From NCBI GenBank assembly GCA_030065875.1, contig JASJCR010000023.1:62001-126000 (forward strand): a stretch of 64,000 nucleotides of DNA, given 5' to 3'. Position 1 is the first letter of the stretch, and the number at the start of each line of letters is the position of its first letter. Shown here one piece after another: positions 9,262-18,282 of the stretch. Source of the stretch: Ardenticatenaceae bacterium (GTDB taxonomy: Bacteria > Chloroflexota > Anaerolineae > Promineifilales > Promineifilaceae). Made by a program: the position numbers and the translations under genes. Under the pieces are notes generated by a model that made no database searches, was not told the origin of the DNA, and worked only from the letters and a program-made list of their open reading frames with translations.

Positions 9262-10365
9262 TTAATTGAGCTGGCTCAAAAGCTGGCGGGCGGCCGTTTC
9301 GTAAACCGGCGTTTTGGCGGCAATCGCCAGGGCCCGATAAGCAGCCTGGGTTTGATTGTTTTCAGCGTACAGCACCCCCAGCATAAAGTGAGCGGCAGGG
9401 AGGTTTAAACCCAAATTAAGTGCTCTTTCATAGGCAGCAATCGCCTGCCGGCCGTCGTGGCGCGCCTGAAAATCCATCGCCTGGCTGATCAGGGCATCCC
9501 GTTCAAGCTTGATCATTTCACCACCAGCGACATCTTCTTCAACCTCTTCGCGAAACAATTCGGCAGCCAAATCCTCTTCCGCCTGTCGTTTGGCCAGCTC
9601 TAACGGATTATCTTTATTTTCTGCCGCATGACCCAGCTGCCAGTTGGAGCGTTCCTGCTCCAGCATGTCAGCCATTTGCCGCACGGCGCCAAAAATTGAA
9701 TCTTCTTCTTCAGCGGCCGGCTCTTCTGCCTCAAACATCATATCATCGTCGTCACCCAGCTCGGGGTACGCCTCTTCCCCTTTTTCGATTAGCTCCATCG
9801 CCGTGTGAATATCCCCGTTTTGAGGGTCTAAACGAAGGGCGGCCCGACAAATTTGCAGCGCTTTTTCCTTATCTCCCACCATATCCAGAATGCGGGCAAT
9901 CGCCAGATATTCGCGCACGGCCGCCTTGCGGTCACCCTGCCGCTGAAATATCATCGCCAGCCGCTTATGCGCGCCAATCAGGTTAGAATCGAGTCGTACC
10001 GCCCGCTCCCAATTGCCGATTGCCGCATCCGCATCGCGGGCGCGCAGATTGAACTCCCCCGCTGCCATATAGGTCTTGCCGGCATCGCTCAACAAACCCA
10101 TTCGCTCCTGAATATCAGCCACATTGAGCAGATGTTTTACGTTGGTGCGATCTAAACGTGCGGCCAACTTGTAACATTCCATCGCCCGTTTTAGCTGTTT
10201 TAAGCCGACGCACGCTTCACCAATACCGACATAAACCGCCGGCTGGTTGTTAAATTCACTCAAGGCAACCCGAAAAGCGGCCAGTGCCGCCTTCCAATTC
10301 TTCTGTTTATTTAGCTGCTGCCCTTTTTTCAAAGCAAGTAGGTAACGTTGTCGATCTTTGGCCAC
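9262..10365 (-). CDS. TPR protein, short paralogue of the 50991 gene
   Basis: About 367 residues: a block of tetratricopeptide repeats (GIGEACVGLKQLKRAMECY, WERAVRLDSNLIGAHKRLA), an acidic linker with DDDDMMF and AEEPAAEEED, then two or three more TPRs starting at ISQAMDFQAR. The start is a GTG at 10363-10365 with AGGAGA seven nt upstream; the longer TTG frame to 10398 runs into a heptamer array and is rejected. The order of modules and many residues match the first part of the 746-residue protein at 50991-53231. TPRs mediate protein assembly; partners are unknown. Confidence 0.82.
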   Translation of the reverse strand: MAKDRQRYLLALKKGQQLNKQKNWKAALAAFRVALSEFNNQPAVYVGIGEACVGLKQLKRAMECYKLAARLDRTNVKHLLNVADIQERMGLLSDAGKTYMAAGEFNLRARDADAAIGNWERAVRLDSNLIGAHKRLAMIFQRQGDRKAAVREYLAIARILDMVGDKEKALQICRAALRLDPQNGDIHTAMELIEKGEEAYPELGDDDDMMFEAEEPAAEEEDSIFGAVRQMADMLEQERSNWQLGHAAENKDNPLELAKRQAEEDLAAELFREEVEEDVAGGEMIKLERDALISQAMDFQARHDGRQAIAAYERALNLGLNLPAAHFMLGVLYAENNQTQAAYRALAIAAKTPVYETAARQLLSQLN

Positions 10366-10391
10366 AGATCGTCTCCTTTGGCTGAATCTTC

Positions 10392-10505
10392 TTAGCAATT
10401 AGCAATTAGTAATTAGTAATTAGTAATTGGACATGGGTTATTGGTCATTGGTTATTCAACCGCATCTCACCATCCACGACTCTCTTGTCTCTGGTCTCTT
10501 GTCTT
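10392..10505. repeat. Three short heptamer arrays in the 10366-10673 gap
   Basis: Within the 308-nt gap upstream of both flanking genes there are TTAGCAA/TTAGTAA x5 at 10392-10426, GGTTATT/GGTCATT x3 at 10436-10456 and KGTCTC-type units x4 at 10478-10505. All have a 7-bp period but different sequences. The rest of the gap (10506-10660) has no recognisable gene. Confidence 0.85.
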
Positions 10506-10673
10506 TCTTATTATCCCCACTTTTCCCACCATAGGCGAAAAACAGGACTTTTCGATCACATCCGTATAATGCCCTGACCACATTAATTTTGGGTCTGCAC
10601 CCTTTATTTTAGCAACTTTTTTGCCTAAAATGACAATATCAACCGCAGCATTTCCAGTTTCAGGAGGTCTCCC

Positions 10674-11255
10674 GTGCATATTCAAGGAAATTGGGTTTTT
10701 GAAGGGGCGGAACCCCAATCGATCTCAATCCATCTGTTTAATCCATCAAAACTCGTACGCTTGATACCTGATGTCCATCACGTCATCCGCAAATCAGCCG
10801 ATCGCATTCTCTGCGTGCTTCACCCCCAAGTCACCGTTCTGCATCTCGATGAGCTTATCATTGACATTTCGCGAGATGAAAGATCGGCCGAGGACAGCTT
10901 CAACTTTCAGATGATTATGCGAAGCGGCGATCAGCGCTTATTTGAAGGTCACGGCTCGATTTTGCTGGAACCGGTTGGGCAGGACACCCACTTTTCCTTT
11001 GAATTATCCGGTACCTGCTACGGCTCGTTTTTGACCGTTGGCCAGCAATTTATTGAAACGCAAATCCGCGCCGGCTGGCGACGCTTTTTGACCAATCTGC
11101 AAATGTTGCTCAATGGGCAAATTCCCATTACCACAACCGCCGTGCCGGTTCAGGAAACCTCCAAAGAAGTGGTGGCTATCGTGATTGGCCTCCTGGTATT
11201 GATCATCGGATGGTTAATTTGGCGCGGATGGCGAAAATACTCACTCAGGAATTAG
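10674..11255 (+). CDS. SRPBCC/CoxG-like protein with C-terminal membrane anchor
   Basis: A 193-residue protein. Residues 1-145 resemble the SRPBCC (START-like) fold of carbon monoxide dehydrogenase subunit G-like proteins: FNPSKLVRLIPDVHHV near the start and a terminal amphipathic helix ETQIRAGWRRFLTNL. A single C-terminal hydrophobic helix (VVAIVIGLLVLIIGWLIW, about 167-185) suggests a tail-anchored protein with the lipid- or ligand-binding domain in the cytoplasm. The GTG start at 10674 has a perfect AGGAGG at 10662-10667. No CO dehydrogenase genes are nearby, so a CODH role is not supported. Confidence 0.72.
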   Translation: MHIQGNWVFEGAEPQSISIHLFNPSKLVRLIPDVHHVIRKSADRILCVLHPQVTVLHLDELIIDISRDERSAEDSFNFQMIMRSGDQRLFEGHGSILLEPVGQDTHFSFELSGTCYGSFLTVGQQFIETQIRAGWRRFLTNLQMLLNGQIPITTTAVPVQETSKEVVAIVIGLLVLIIGWLIWRGWRKYSLRN

Positions 11256-11256
11256 C

Positions 11257-12276
11257 CTAATTTTTCAACATTTCCTGAAATGCCTCTTCGAGGGACGGTA
11301 TTTCTGTCTCAATCGCCTTCACCTTGACTCCAAACCCGCTGATAACCGCCAGCAGCTGATCGAGCAGCGAGTCTCCTTCACCGGCGGCAAATGCAAGCGT
11401 CACGCCATTTGTCTCCTCGTTCACGCGTAAAAATGGATCGGCCGCCTGCAGAGCAGCTTTACAGGCCGGTGGACAATGATCCAACTGGATCCGGTAACGG
11501 GTTTTTTGGGCCAGCCGCTCCCGAATCACCCGCGGCCGCTCCTGAGCAAGGATCCGTCCCCGATGCATGATCGCCACCCGCTGGCACAGCTTCTCCGCTT
11601 CACTTAAATCATGGGTGATCAAAAAAACCGTCATCTGCCGCCTGGTTTGTAACCCCAAAATCAGCTCGTGCAGCTGCTGGGTGGCTACCGGGTCAAGACT
11701 GCGGGTCGGTTCGTCTAATACCAGCAGATCCGGCTCAGCGATGAGCGCCCGGGCAATAGCCAAACGCTGTTTCATGCCGCTTGAGTAACTGCTAAAGCGA
11801 CGATCGGCCGATTCCTGCAGATCAACCCCGCTTAACAGGGAGTCGATACGGCCGTTAGCCTCCTGCCCAAATAATCCGTGCAGCGAAGCAAAGAAGTGAA
11901 GATTTTGCCGGCCGGTTAGACGCCAGTAGAAGCTGCGCTCATCGGTAACGGTTAAACCCACACGCCGCCGGATCTCTTGTCCGGCCGAGAGCGGAAATCC
12001 CATTATGGTGGCGCTCCCACTTGTGGGAATCACCAGAGTGCACAACATCTTCACCAGGGTTGTTTTACCCGCGCCGTTAGGTCCCAAAAGACCAAAAAAT
12101 TCACCCCGCTCAACCTGCAGCGTCACCTCATCTACCACCGTTCGCGCATTTGTTTTTTGCCATATCCGCCAGCCAACATCGTCCGCATAACGCTTGGTTA
12201 ATCGCTCGGTGGTGATCGCCCAGGGGCCTGCCGCACTTGTCATGAAGGTAGTGTAGCGATATTTTGACCGGCGCAC
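11257..12276 (-). CDS. ABC-2 type transporter ATP-binding protein (orphan)
   Basis: A 339-residue ATPase with Walker A GPNGAGKTT, signature YSSGMKQRL, Walker B LLVLDEPTR and H-loop LITHD. The C-terminal extension (about 240-339) is typical of exporters of the CcmA/NatA class that pair with ABC-2 permeases. The start is a GTG at 12274-12276 preceded by GGGAG; an ATG at 12241-12243 is an alternative giving 328 residues. No permease lies next to it, since both neighbours are on the plus strand and unrelated. The partner must be encoded elsewhere. Confidence 0.85.
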   Translation of the reverse strand: MRRSKYRYTTFMTSAAGPWAITTERLTKRYADDVGWRIWQKTNARTVVDEVTLQVERGEFFGLLGPNGAGKTTLVKMLCTLVIPTSGSATIMGFPLSAGQEIRRRVGLTVTDERSFYWRLTGRQNLHFFASLHGLFGQEANGRIDSLLSGVDLQESADRRFSSYSSGMKQRLAIARALIAEPDLLVLDEPTRSLDPVATQQLHELILGLQTRRQMTVFLITHDLSEAEKLCQRVAIMHRGRILAQERPRVIRERLAQKTRYRIQLDHCPPACKAALQAADPFLRVNEETNGVTLAFAAGEGDSLLDQLLAVISGFGVKVKAIETEIPSLEEAFQEMLKN

Positions 12277-12354
12277 AAAACATCTCCCTCTCTTCTCTTT
12301 TCTCTTTTTGTAAGGTTTTTCTTGTATTCTAGATTATTAAGAGGAGTAAACTAT

Positions 12355-12360
12355 TATAAT
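12355..12360 (+). promoter_or_regulatory. Possible -10 element upstream of hpt
   Basis: A perfect TATAAT lies 33-38 nt before the chosen hpt start. No good -35 is found at 16-18 bp, so this is a weak call. If used, transcription would start near 12367, just after an in-frame GTG at 12366. Confidence 0.25.
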
Positions 12361-12392
12361 GGGATGTGAACCAACCCAATATCACAAATATC

Positions 12393-12953
12393 ATGAATGA
12401 CTATCATCCAGAAATCGAGCAAATTATTTTGTCGGCTGATGAAATCCAACACCGAATCGACGCTTTGGCTCAAGAGATTTCCGACGATTATGCGGCCGTT
12501 TTAGAGGCTGGTGAAGAAGTCTTGCTCATCGGTATCTTAAAAGGTGTGTTCATGTTCATGGCAGACCTGACCCGATGTTTAACCATTCCGGTCCAAATTC
12601 ACTTTATGGATGTGGCCGACATGGAAGATCACACCAGAAAAACCGGATTAATTGAGGTCAATAATCATTTTACCTCTTCAATAAAAGGGCGGCACGTTTT
12701 GCTGTTGGAAGACGTCGTCGATGCAGGATTGACCCTGAACTACTTGATACGCTCTCTGACGCTGAACGAGCCCAAAAGCCTTACGGTCTGTACGCTCTTT
12801 AGCAAGCAGGAAGAGCGGTTAATCGATACGGAAATTAAATATACCGGTTTTGAATTGGACAATCTTTACGTGGTTGGATACGGACTCGACTACAAGGAAA
12901 AATATCGCAACCTGCCCTTTTTAGGCCTTCTAAAACCGGAAGCGATGACCTGA
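12393..12953 (+). CDS. hpt: Hypoxanthine phosphoribosyltransferase
   Basis: A protein of 186 residues, the usual size. It has the PRPP-binding loop LLLEDVVDAGLTL, the PPi loop region LIGILKGVFMFMADL, and the C-terminal YVVGYGLDYKEKYRNLP typical of bacterial HPRTs. It converts hypoxanthine or guanine with PRPP to IMP or GMP in purine salvage. The start ATG at 12393 (MNDYHPEIEQ) matches the family N-terminus; a GTG nine codons upstream is an alternative. It stands alone between two minus-strand genes. Confidence 0.93.
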   Translation: MNDYHPEIEQIILSADEIQHRIDALAQEISDDYAAVLEAGEEVLLIGILKGVFMFMADLTRCLTIPVQIHFMDVADMEDHTRKTGLIEVNNHFTSSIKGRHVLLLEDVVDAGLTLNYLIRSLTLNEPKSLTVCTLFSKQEERLIDTEIKYTGFELDNLYVVGYGLDYKEKYRNLPFLGLLKPEAMT

Positions 12954-12972
12954 TTTTGTCTGTTTGCGGTCT

Positions 12973-14211
12973 TTAATCTATTGGTGATGCAAACAGGCAT
13001 TTTAAATATGCCCCTTCAGGAAACGTCGGCCGCACGGGGTGATCGAGCGCATGCCCGACCTGACGATGAACCCACAGCGGCCGCCCGGCTTCCTCAGCCG
13101 CGTCCATCACCGTTTGATAAAAAAGCTCCGCACTTACCCGACTGGAACACGAGGCAAATACCAAAATCCCGCCTGGCGATAGAAGATTTAAGGCCAGATG
13201 GGTCAATTGGCGATAGGCACGCACCGCCGCCGGAATCTCCGACTTTTGCTTGGCAAAAGAAGGGGGATCGAGGATCAACAGATCAAATTCTCTCCCCTGC
13301 GTGGCCAACTGCGCTAGAAGGTCAAAGGCATCTCCGACCAGCGGTTCAAATGGCACATCACTGCAGCCGTTTAACCGCAGATTTTCCGCCGCCGCCTTAA
13401 GGGCCGGCCGGCTAACATCAACGGCCGTAATGGAGTGCGCCCCACCCACCGCAGCATGAACCGCAAATCCTCCGCTGTAGCAAAAAACATCAAGCACATG
13501 CCGTCCGCGAGCCGCATTTTTAACCCACAGTCTATTATCTCGGTGGTCAAAAAAAGTGCCGGTTTTATGCCCCCGAAGCACATCAGCGGTAAAAACGAGT
13601 CCATTTTCCAAATATGGTACGGGATCGGCCGGGGCGTCTCCCCACAACATCCCCCCATCCACAATGCCCCAGCACAGGTCCGGCCGCTGCTGCAGGGTGC
13701 GGGCCAGCCGGACAACCACCCGGCGAGCAGCGGTCAGCGCCAGCGCCTCATTCAAAATGACGTGTAAATAGGGAAACCATATCGCCGAATACACTTTTAC
13801 CACCAGCGTATCGGCGTAAACATCAACGATTAACCCCGGCAAACCATCTCCCTCACCATAAATCAGCCGGTAACCGGTTGTTTGTTGTGGATCGAGAGAC
13901 GCTCTTCGACTGGCCGCCTCACGGACCTTTTCTAAAAACCATTCGTTATCGATACGGGTTGGCTGTTTGTGGTGCAGTACTTTTACCCGAATCGGGGAGT
14001 GCGGATCATAAAGGCCAATCGCCAAAAAACGGCGTTTCTGATCAAAAACAACGGCTAAATCACCGGCCCGGCCGTCAGCCAGCTCTTCCAGGTTGGTAAT
14101 CCCACCATCAAAGAGCCATGGATGCCCGCGGCGCAGCGGCCGCTCAGCGATCGGGGTGATGCGCACCGCCAGCCGTTTTGATGCCGGTGGAGGCGCAAGG
14201 GGGGCAATCAC
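12973..14211 (-). CDS. PUA-domain class I rRNA methyltransferase, RlmI/RlmK-like
   Basis: A 412-residue protein. An N-terminal PUA domain (about 10-90, RRGHPWLFDG) is followed by an EEHD-like domain and a Rossmann methyltransferase. The SAM site is VLDVFCYSGGFAVHAA, and the catalytic region is LILDPPSFAK followed by FASCSS. Family members methylate C5 of cytosine in 23S rRNA (RlmI, m5C1962 in E. coli). The GTG start overlaps the leuB stop by 4 nt (GTGA), so it depends on leuB translation, an unexpected pairing of leucine synthesis with rRNA modification. Confidence 0.87.
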   Translation of the reverse strand: MIAPLAPPPASKRLAVRITPIAERPLRRGHPWLFDGGITNLEELADGRAGDLAVVFDQKRRFLAIGLYDPHSPIRVKVLHHKQPTRIDNEWFLEKVREAASRRASLDPQQTTGYRLIYGEGDGLPGLIVDVYADTLVVKVYSAIWFPYLHVILNEALALTAARRVVVRLARTLQQRPDLCWGIVDGGMLWGDAPADPVPYLENGLVFTADVLRGHKTGTFFDHRDNRLWVKNAARGRHVLDVFCYSGGFAVHAAVGGAHSITAVDVSRPALKAAAENLRLNGCSDVPFEPLVGDAFDLLAQLATQGREFDLLILDPPSFAKQKSEIPAAVRAYRQLTHLALNLLSPGGILVFASCSSRVSAELFYQTVMDAAEEAGRPLWVHRQVGHALDHPVRPTFPEGAYLKCLFASPID

Positions 14212-15272
14212 AAGGCGGCTATCACCAGCTCTGTCATGGCGTTGGTGTTGAGGCTGGCTGCCCCACCACCGATATCGGCCGTCCGATGACCGGCGGCCAA
14301 TACGCGATCTACGGCATGTTCGATCACCTCCGCCTCCTGGTGCAGTTCAAGACCCAACCGCAGCATCATCGCTCCGCTCAAAATCGTAGCCAGCGGGTTA
14401 GCTTTGCCGCTGCCGGCGATGTCGGGTGCTGATCCGTGAATCGGCTCAAATAAGCCCACCCGGCCGCCAACGGATGCGGAGGGGAGCATGCCCAGGGAGC
14501 CGGTAATCATCGACGCTTCATCGGATAAAATGTCGCCAAACATATTTCCGGTCACCACGACATCAAAGTCAGCCGGCCGGTTGATCAAATACATGGCCAT
14601 GGCGTCAACCAGTAAATCTTCATACTCAACATCGGGGTATTCAGCGGCCACCTCGTGAGCCACGGCCCGCCACAGGCGCGAGGTATCCAAAACGTTGGCT
14701 TTATCAACCGACGTCACCTTTCCCCGCCGCTGTCTGGCCAGGTCAAAGGCCATTCGCACAATGCGTTCCACCTCATCCGCCCCATAAATCATGGTGTCGA
14801 ACCCCACGCGAACGTCATCGCGCACTTCCCGGCCGCGGGGGGTGCCAAAATAGATGCCGCCGGTCAGCTCCCGCACAAAAACAATATCAACCCCCTTGAC
14901 CCGCTCCGGCTGCAGCGGGCTGGCCGCAGCCAGGGCATCAAACACCTTGACCGGCCGAATATTGGCAAACGCTCCCAATTCTTTGCGGATGCGCAGCAAA
15001 CCTTGCTCGGGACGAACGGTGGCGGCCGGATCATCCCACTTGGGGCCGCCAACAGCGCCGAGCAAAATCGCGTCACTCTCCAGACAGGCGCCCAACGTCT
15101 CTTCAGGCAGTGGATTGCCCGTCTCGTCGATGGCTATCCCGCCAATTAGCTGTTCGCTGTATTCAAATTGATGATCAAATTTGGCGGCTACCGCATCAAA
15201 AACCTGGCGCGTGGCCTGTACTATCTCAGGGCCGATACCGTCACCCGGCAGCAGCGTCACTTTGGCTTTCAC
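14208..15272 (-). CDS. leuB: 3-Isopropylmalate dehydrogenase
   Basis: A 354-residue beta-decarboxylating dehydrogenase. Visible signatures are LPGDGIGPEIV at the N-terminus, GAVGGPKWDD, the catalytic Tyr/Lys region TMIYGADEVERI and TSVDKANVL, the metal site GDILSDEASMI, and HGSAPDIAG. It carries out the third step of leucine synthesis, giving alpha-ketoisocaproate with NAD reduction. GTG start at 15270-15272 with GAGGAG upstream. No leuA, leuC or leuD is adjacent; only the downstream rRNA methyltransferase gene, with a 4-nt overlap. Confidence 0.95.
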   Translation of the reverse strand: MKAKVTLLPGDGIGPEIVQATRQVFDAVAAKFDHQFEYSEQLIGGIAIDETGNPLPEETLGACLESDAILLGAVGGPKWDDPAATVRPEQGLLRIRKELGAFANIRPVKVFDALAAASPLQPERVKGVDIVFVRELTGGIYFGTPRGREVRDDVRVGFDTMIYGADEVERIVRMAFDLARQRRGKVTSVDKANVLDTSRLWRAVAHEVAAEYPDVEYEDLLVDAMAMYLINRPADFDVVVTGNMFGDILSDEASMITGSLGMLPSASVGGRVGLFEPIHGSAPDIAGSGKANPLATILSGAMMLRLGLELHQEAEVIEHAVDRVLAAGHRTADIGGGAASLNTNAMTELVIAAL

Positions 15273-15349
15273 GATCTACTCCTCAAAAAAGACGTCAAAC
15301 ACAGATATCAAAAAAGATGAGACAAGTTTATCTCATTTATTCTCAACTC

Positions 15350-15394
15350 TGTAGTCTGTGGTCTGAAGTCTTCTGAAGTCTGAGGTCTGTCGTC
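15350..15394. repeat. Heptamer array TGTAGTC/TGAAGTC x6
   Basis: Six 7-bp units of the form TGNNGTC, broken once by TTC after the third. It ends one base before the stop codon of the cyclase gene at 15396-15398 and fills the gap to leuB. Adjacent 15310-15345 is AT-rich without a gene. Confidence 0.88.
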
Positions 15395-15395
15395 T

Positions 15396-17153
15396 CTAAC
15401 CCTTAGCGCCTATCAAACGGTACGTTTTTTCCAGGGCTTCCCGCCCCTTGACCCGCATCGGCTCCCGCGATTCGACGTTGACCCAATCTTTGACCGCCTC
15501 GTAAACGGTGTGGCTGATAATTATTTCATCGGCCGTGGCGCTTTCTTCCAGTCGTTTGGCCAGGTTGACGGCATCACCGATGGCGGTGAAATCCTTGCGG
15601 AAGCTGCTGCCCACATTTCCGGCGACCGATTCCCCGGTATGAATTCCCACGCCAAAAGAAAGCTGATTGTCTCGCGGCCGGTTACGATGGAATGCGTCCA
15701 GCGCATCTTTCATGGCCAGGGCGGCCCGTACCGCCCGTTCGACATGATCGGTTTGCGGATTGAGCTGCGTGTTAAAGAGAGCCATCACCGCGTCTCCCAT
15801 AAATTTGTCGATGATTCCCTCTTGCTCGTTGATCCCCTGCGCGGCGACCGAAAAATATTCGTTGATGATCTCAATTAATCTTTCCGGATCGAGCTTTTCG
15901 CTAAAGGTGCTAAATCCATTGATATCGGCAAAAAGGACAGTCATTTCTCGCCGCTGCGGCCGTTGAGCAGCATCTAAATCTCGAACCTGATCGACCAAAG
16001 CGGGCGGCAAATAGCGGCGCACGCTTTCCAGACGCTTTTTCTCAGAGATATCGTCGAGGACCATGGCCACACCCAGCGTATTTTGCTGGATGTCGCGCAA
16101 AGGGGATAAATTCAAGTTGAGGGTTGAGGTTCCCGGCCGGCGCTGGATATTGACGTCCAGCTCTTGCGAATGGGCCCGGCCGGCCAGTTTCACCTGATCA
16201 ACCAGCGAAATGATGATTTCCGTCAGCAGCTGGTCCACTTCCGCCATCACGTCTTCGAGCGGGCGTGATTCAACCAGGCTGCCCGGCACCCCTAGGATGC
16301 GGCCGGCCGCCTGATTGTAAAGCGATATTTGATCCTTGTTGTCGATCGTAATCACCCCACTGGTGATCGAGGCGAACACGTCATCCATCAACGTCTTCAT
16401 TTCCGTGATCTCGGCCAGCTGGCTGCGAATTTGACGGAAAAGGCGAGCGTTTTCGATGGCTACGGCCGCCTGATTGGCAAAAGCGGCCAGCAAATGCTTG
16501 TCCGATTCGCGAAATATCCCGTCGGCGATGCGATTGTCCGCATAAATGACCCCGATTGTGTGATCCTTTAAATTCATCGGAACACACAAAATCGAGCGCA
16601 AGTTATAATTTATGATGCTTTCCTGACCGGAAAAACGGGGGTCAGCCTGGGCGTTGGTGGTCAACAGCGGCTCGCCACTTTCCAGGACACTGTTAATAAC
16701 CGTTGATGAAACTTCGGTTGAATCTTTGATCGTTTCCTGGTTGATATTGCGGGCCGCCTGCACCTCAAGATCGCCGGTATCTTCGTCGATCAACATCAGA
16801 AATCCGCGCTCGGCCCCGGTAATGCGTATCATCGTATCCATCACCAGATTCAAAATTTCATTTGGATCCAGCGATGAACTAACGGCCGCGCCAATGTCCT
16901 GCAGCGCCCGCAGCTGCTGCCGCTCTCGCTCCTGTTCCTGCAAACGACGTTCGAGATTTTGCAGCGTCCGTTTGGCCGGCGTTAGCGAATTGACCAGCTC
17001 TTCTGACGCTTCCTGGAATATGCGCGACTGCGTGCCCACAAACGTCTGCTGCTGGCGATCAGCAGCTGAGTCAATATCCCCAATTAAATCCCGCAGGCGC
17101 AGGAGATCCTGTTGTATTTGAATGTTGGGTTGGGTATCTGTTGATTTGTCCAA
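15396..17153 (-). CDS. GAF-PAS class III adenylate/guanylate cyclase
   Basis: 585 residues with no membrane segment. A coiled N-terminal region (about 60-85, LERRLQEQERERQQL) is followed by GAF (about 85-235), PAS (about 250-370) and a C-terminal cyclase domain (about 395-575). Both metal-binding Asp are present: FADINGF and GDAVMALF. DFTAIGDAVNLAKRLE matches the substrate/transition-state region. It should make cyclic nucleotide in response to a small ligand or redox signal sensed by GAF/PAS; cAMP is more likely than cGMP but I did not confirm this. Start is TTG at 17151-17153 with AGAGGG upstream. Confidence 0.9.
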   Translation of the reverse strand: MDKSTDTQPNIQIQQDLLRLRDLIGDIDSAADRQQQTFVGTQSRIFQEASEELVNSLTPAKRTLQNLERRLQEQERERQQLRALQDIGAAVSSSLDPNEILNLVMDTMIRITGAERGFLMLIDEDTGDLEVQAARNINQETIKDSTEVSSTVINSVLESGEPLLTTNAQADPRFSGQESIINYNLRSILCVPMNLKDHTIGVIYADNRIADGIFRESDKHLLAAFANQAAVAIENARLFRQIRSQLAEITEMKTLMDDVFASITSGVITIDNKDQISLYNQAAGRILGVPGSLVESRPLEDVMAEVDQLLTEIIISLVDQVKLAGRAHSQELDVNIQRRPGTSTLNLNLSPLRDIQQNTLGVAMVLDDISEKKRLESVRRYLPPALVDQVRDLDAAQRPQRREMTVLFADINGFSTFSEKLDPERLIEIINEYFSVAAQGINEQEGIIDKFMGDAVMALFNTQLNPQTDHVERAVRAALAMKDALDAFHRNRPRDNQLSFGVGIHTGESVAGNVGSSFRKDFTAIGDAVNLAKRLEESATADEIIISHTVYEAVKDWVNVESREPMRVKGREALEKTYRLIGAKG

Positions 17154-17409
17154 ATTGGCCCTCTAGCCATCCAATACACGGCTTGTAATAAATAGATCTT
17201 ACACGATCTACTGATTCAAATTTGTATCCAATTTGCTTACCTGTGTTGACATTTCATGAATTTTCAAAATTTCACGGCGAGAATTGATAAGAATGGTGAG
17301 GAAAACCTCTAATTACTTCTGCATCCTTCGCGCTCCATGCATCGATAATTTTAAATATCAACAAAACCTAGCAGGAACATTATAGTATGGATAAACCTTC
17401 CAGCCAATA

Positions 17410-18066
17410 TTACTCAAGGGGGAGTAACCCGTGGCGAATTGCATAGCGAATGAGATCAGGCATCGACTTAAGCTGCAGTTTTTTCATCAGATTGGCTCGA
17501 TGGGTTTCCACTGTTCGGGAAGCAATTGACAAGATCAAGGCGATTTCTGAACTCGTCTTCCCCTCTGCCACCAGCTGCAGCACTTCCCTTTCGCGATTGG
17601 TCAGAGCATTTAGCTCGGTATGATCGCTAGAGAGATCCCATTCGAGATAGGTGTCCAACCCTTTTTGCGCAAAGGGCTGCCCTAAAAAAATTTCCCCTTG
17701 CAATGCGGCGCGAATTCCCTCGATCATTTCTTCACCGGAGGCATTTTTCAAAATATAAGCGGAGGCGCCATTTTGAATCGCTTCCGCTACAATTTGATCT
17801 TCCGTATGCATTGATAATATGACAATTTTTACCTGGGGATATTTGTGGGCAACCCGACGAACCACTTCACGGCCGGTAAGATGAGGCATGGATAAGTCGC
17901 AAATCAATAAATCCGGCTTGTGCCTTTCGACCAGATCATACGCTTCAATACCGTCATCGGCTTCGCCAACCACAAAGAAATCGCTCTCTTTATCGAGCAG
18001 TGTTCTGGTTCCCGCCCGAATCGCGAAATGATCATCAGCCAGAACAATTTTAATGTGTTTTGCCAT
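17410..18066 (-). CDS. NarL/FixJ-family response regulator
   Basis: 218 residues. The receiver domain has ADDH at residues 10-13, phosphoacceptor Asp57 in ICDLSMPH, and Lys in YILKNASG. A C-terminal LuxR-type HTH (about 150-215) has NREREVLQLVAEGKTSSEIA and SRTVETHRANLMKKL. It binds DNA as a dimer after phosphorylation. No kinase is adjacent; the nearest upstream gene on its strand is more than 7 kb away. The 216-nt upstream gap is shared with a divergently transcribed stalk protein. Confidence 0.92.
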   Translation of the reverse strand: MAKHIKIVLADDHFAIRAGTRTLLDKESDFFVVGEADDGIEAYDLVERHKPDLLICDLSMPHLTGREVVRRVAHKYPQVKIVILSMHTEDQIVAEAIQNGASAYILKNASGEEMIEGIRAALQGEIFLGQPFAQKGLDTYLEWDLSSDHTELNALTNREREVLQLVAEGKTSSEIALILSIASRTVETHRANLMKKLQLKSMPDLIRYAIRHGLLPLE

Positions 18067-18215
18067 CGACCAGCCTCATAGTATGATCCACTCTCATCTT
18101 GCACAGACCTCTTTAGGATACCATGAATTGCCGGGCAATGAAAAATATTGCCGGGCAGAAGCGTTGAATTTTTACCCGACATTTTTGCAGATTTTTTAAA
18201 CGGCCGGCTAATAGT

Positions 18216-18244
18216 TTGGTCCCCTTTTACGGACGTGGCATAAT
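18216..18244 (+). promoter_or_regulatory. Possible sigma70-type promoter for the stalk protein
   Basis: TTGGTC at 18216-18221 and CATAAT at 18239-18244 are separated by exactly 17 bp. A start near 18251 would leave a leader of about 32 nt before the GTG at 18283. The gap also serves the divergent regulator. Confidence 0.35.
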
Positions 18245-18282
18245 CAGATGGCTGATTTAACTCATCAAAAACGACAAAGTTT

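Noticed and set aside
10674..11255. CO dehydrogenase subunit G
   Set aside because: No coxL, coxM, coxS or coxDEF lies near; only the fold is shared.
11257..12276. A complete ABC exporter
   Set aside because: Only the ATPase is present; no permease is adjacent on either strand.
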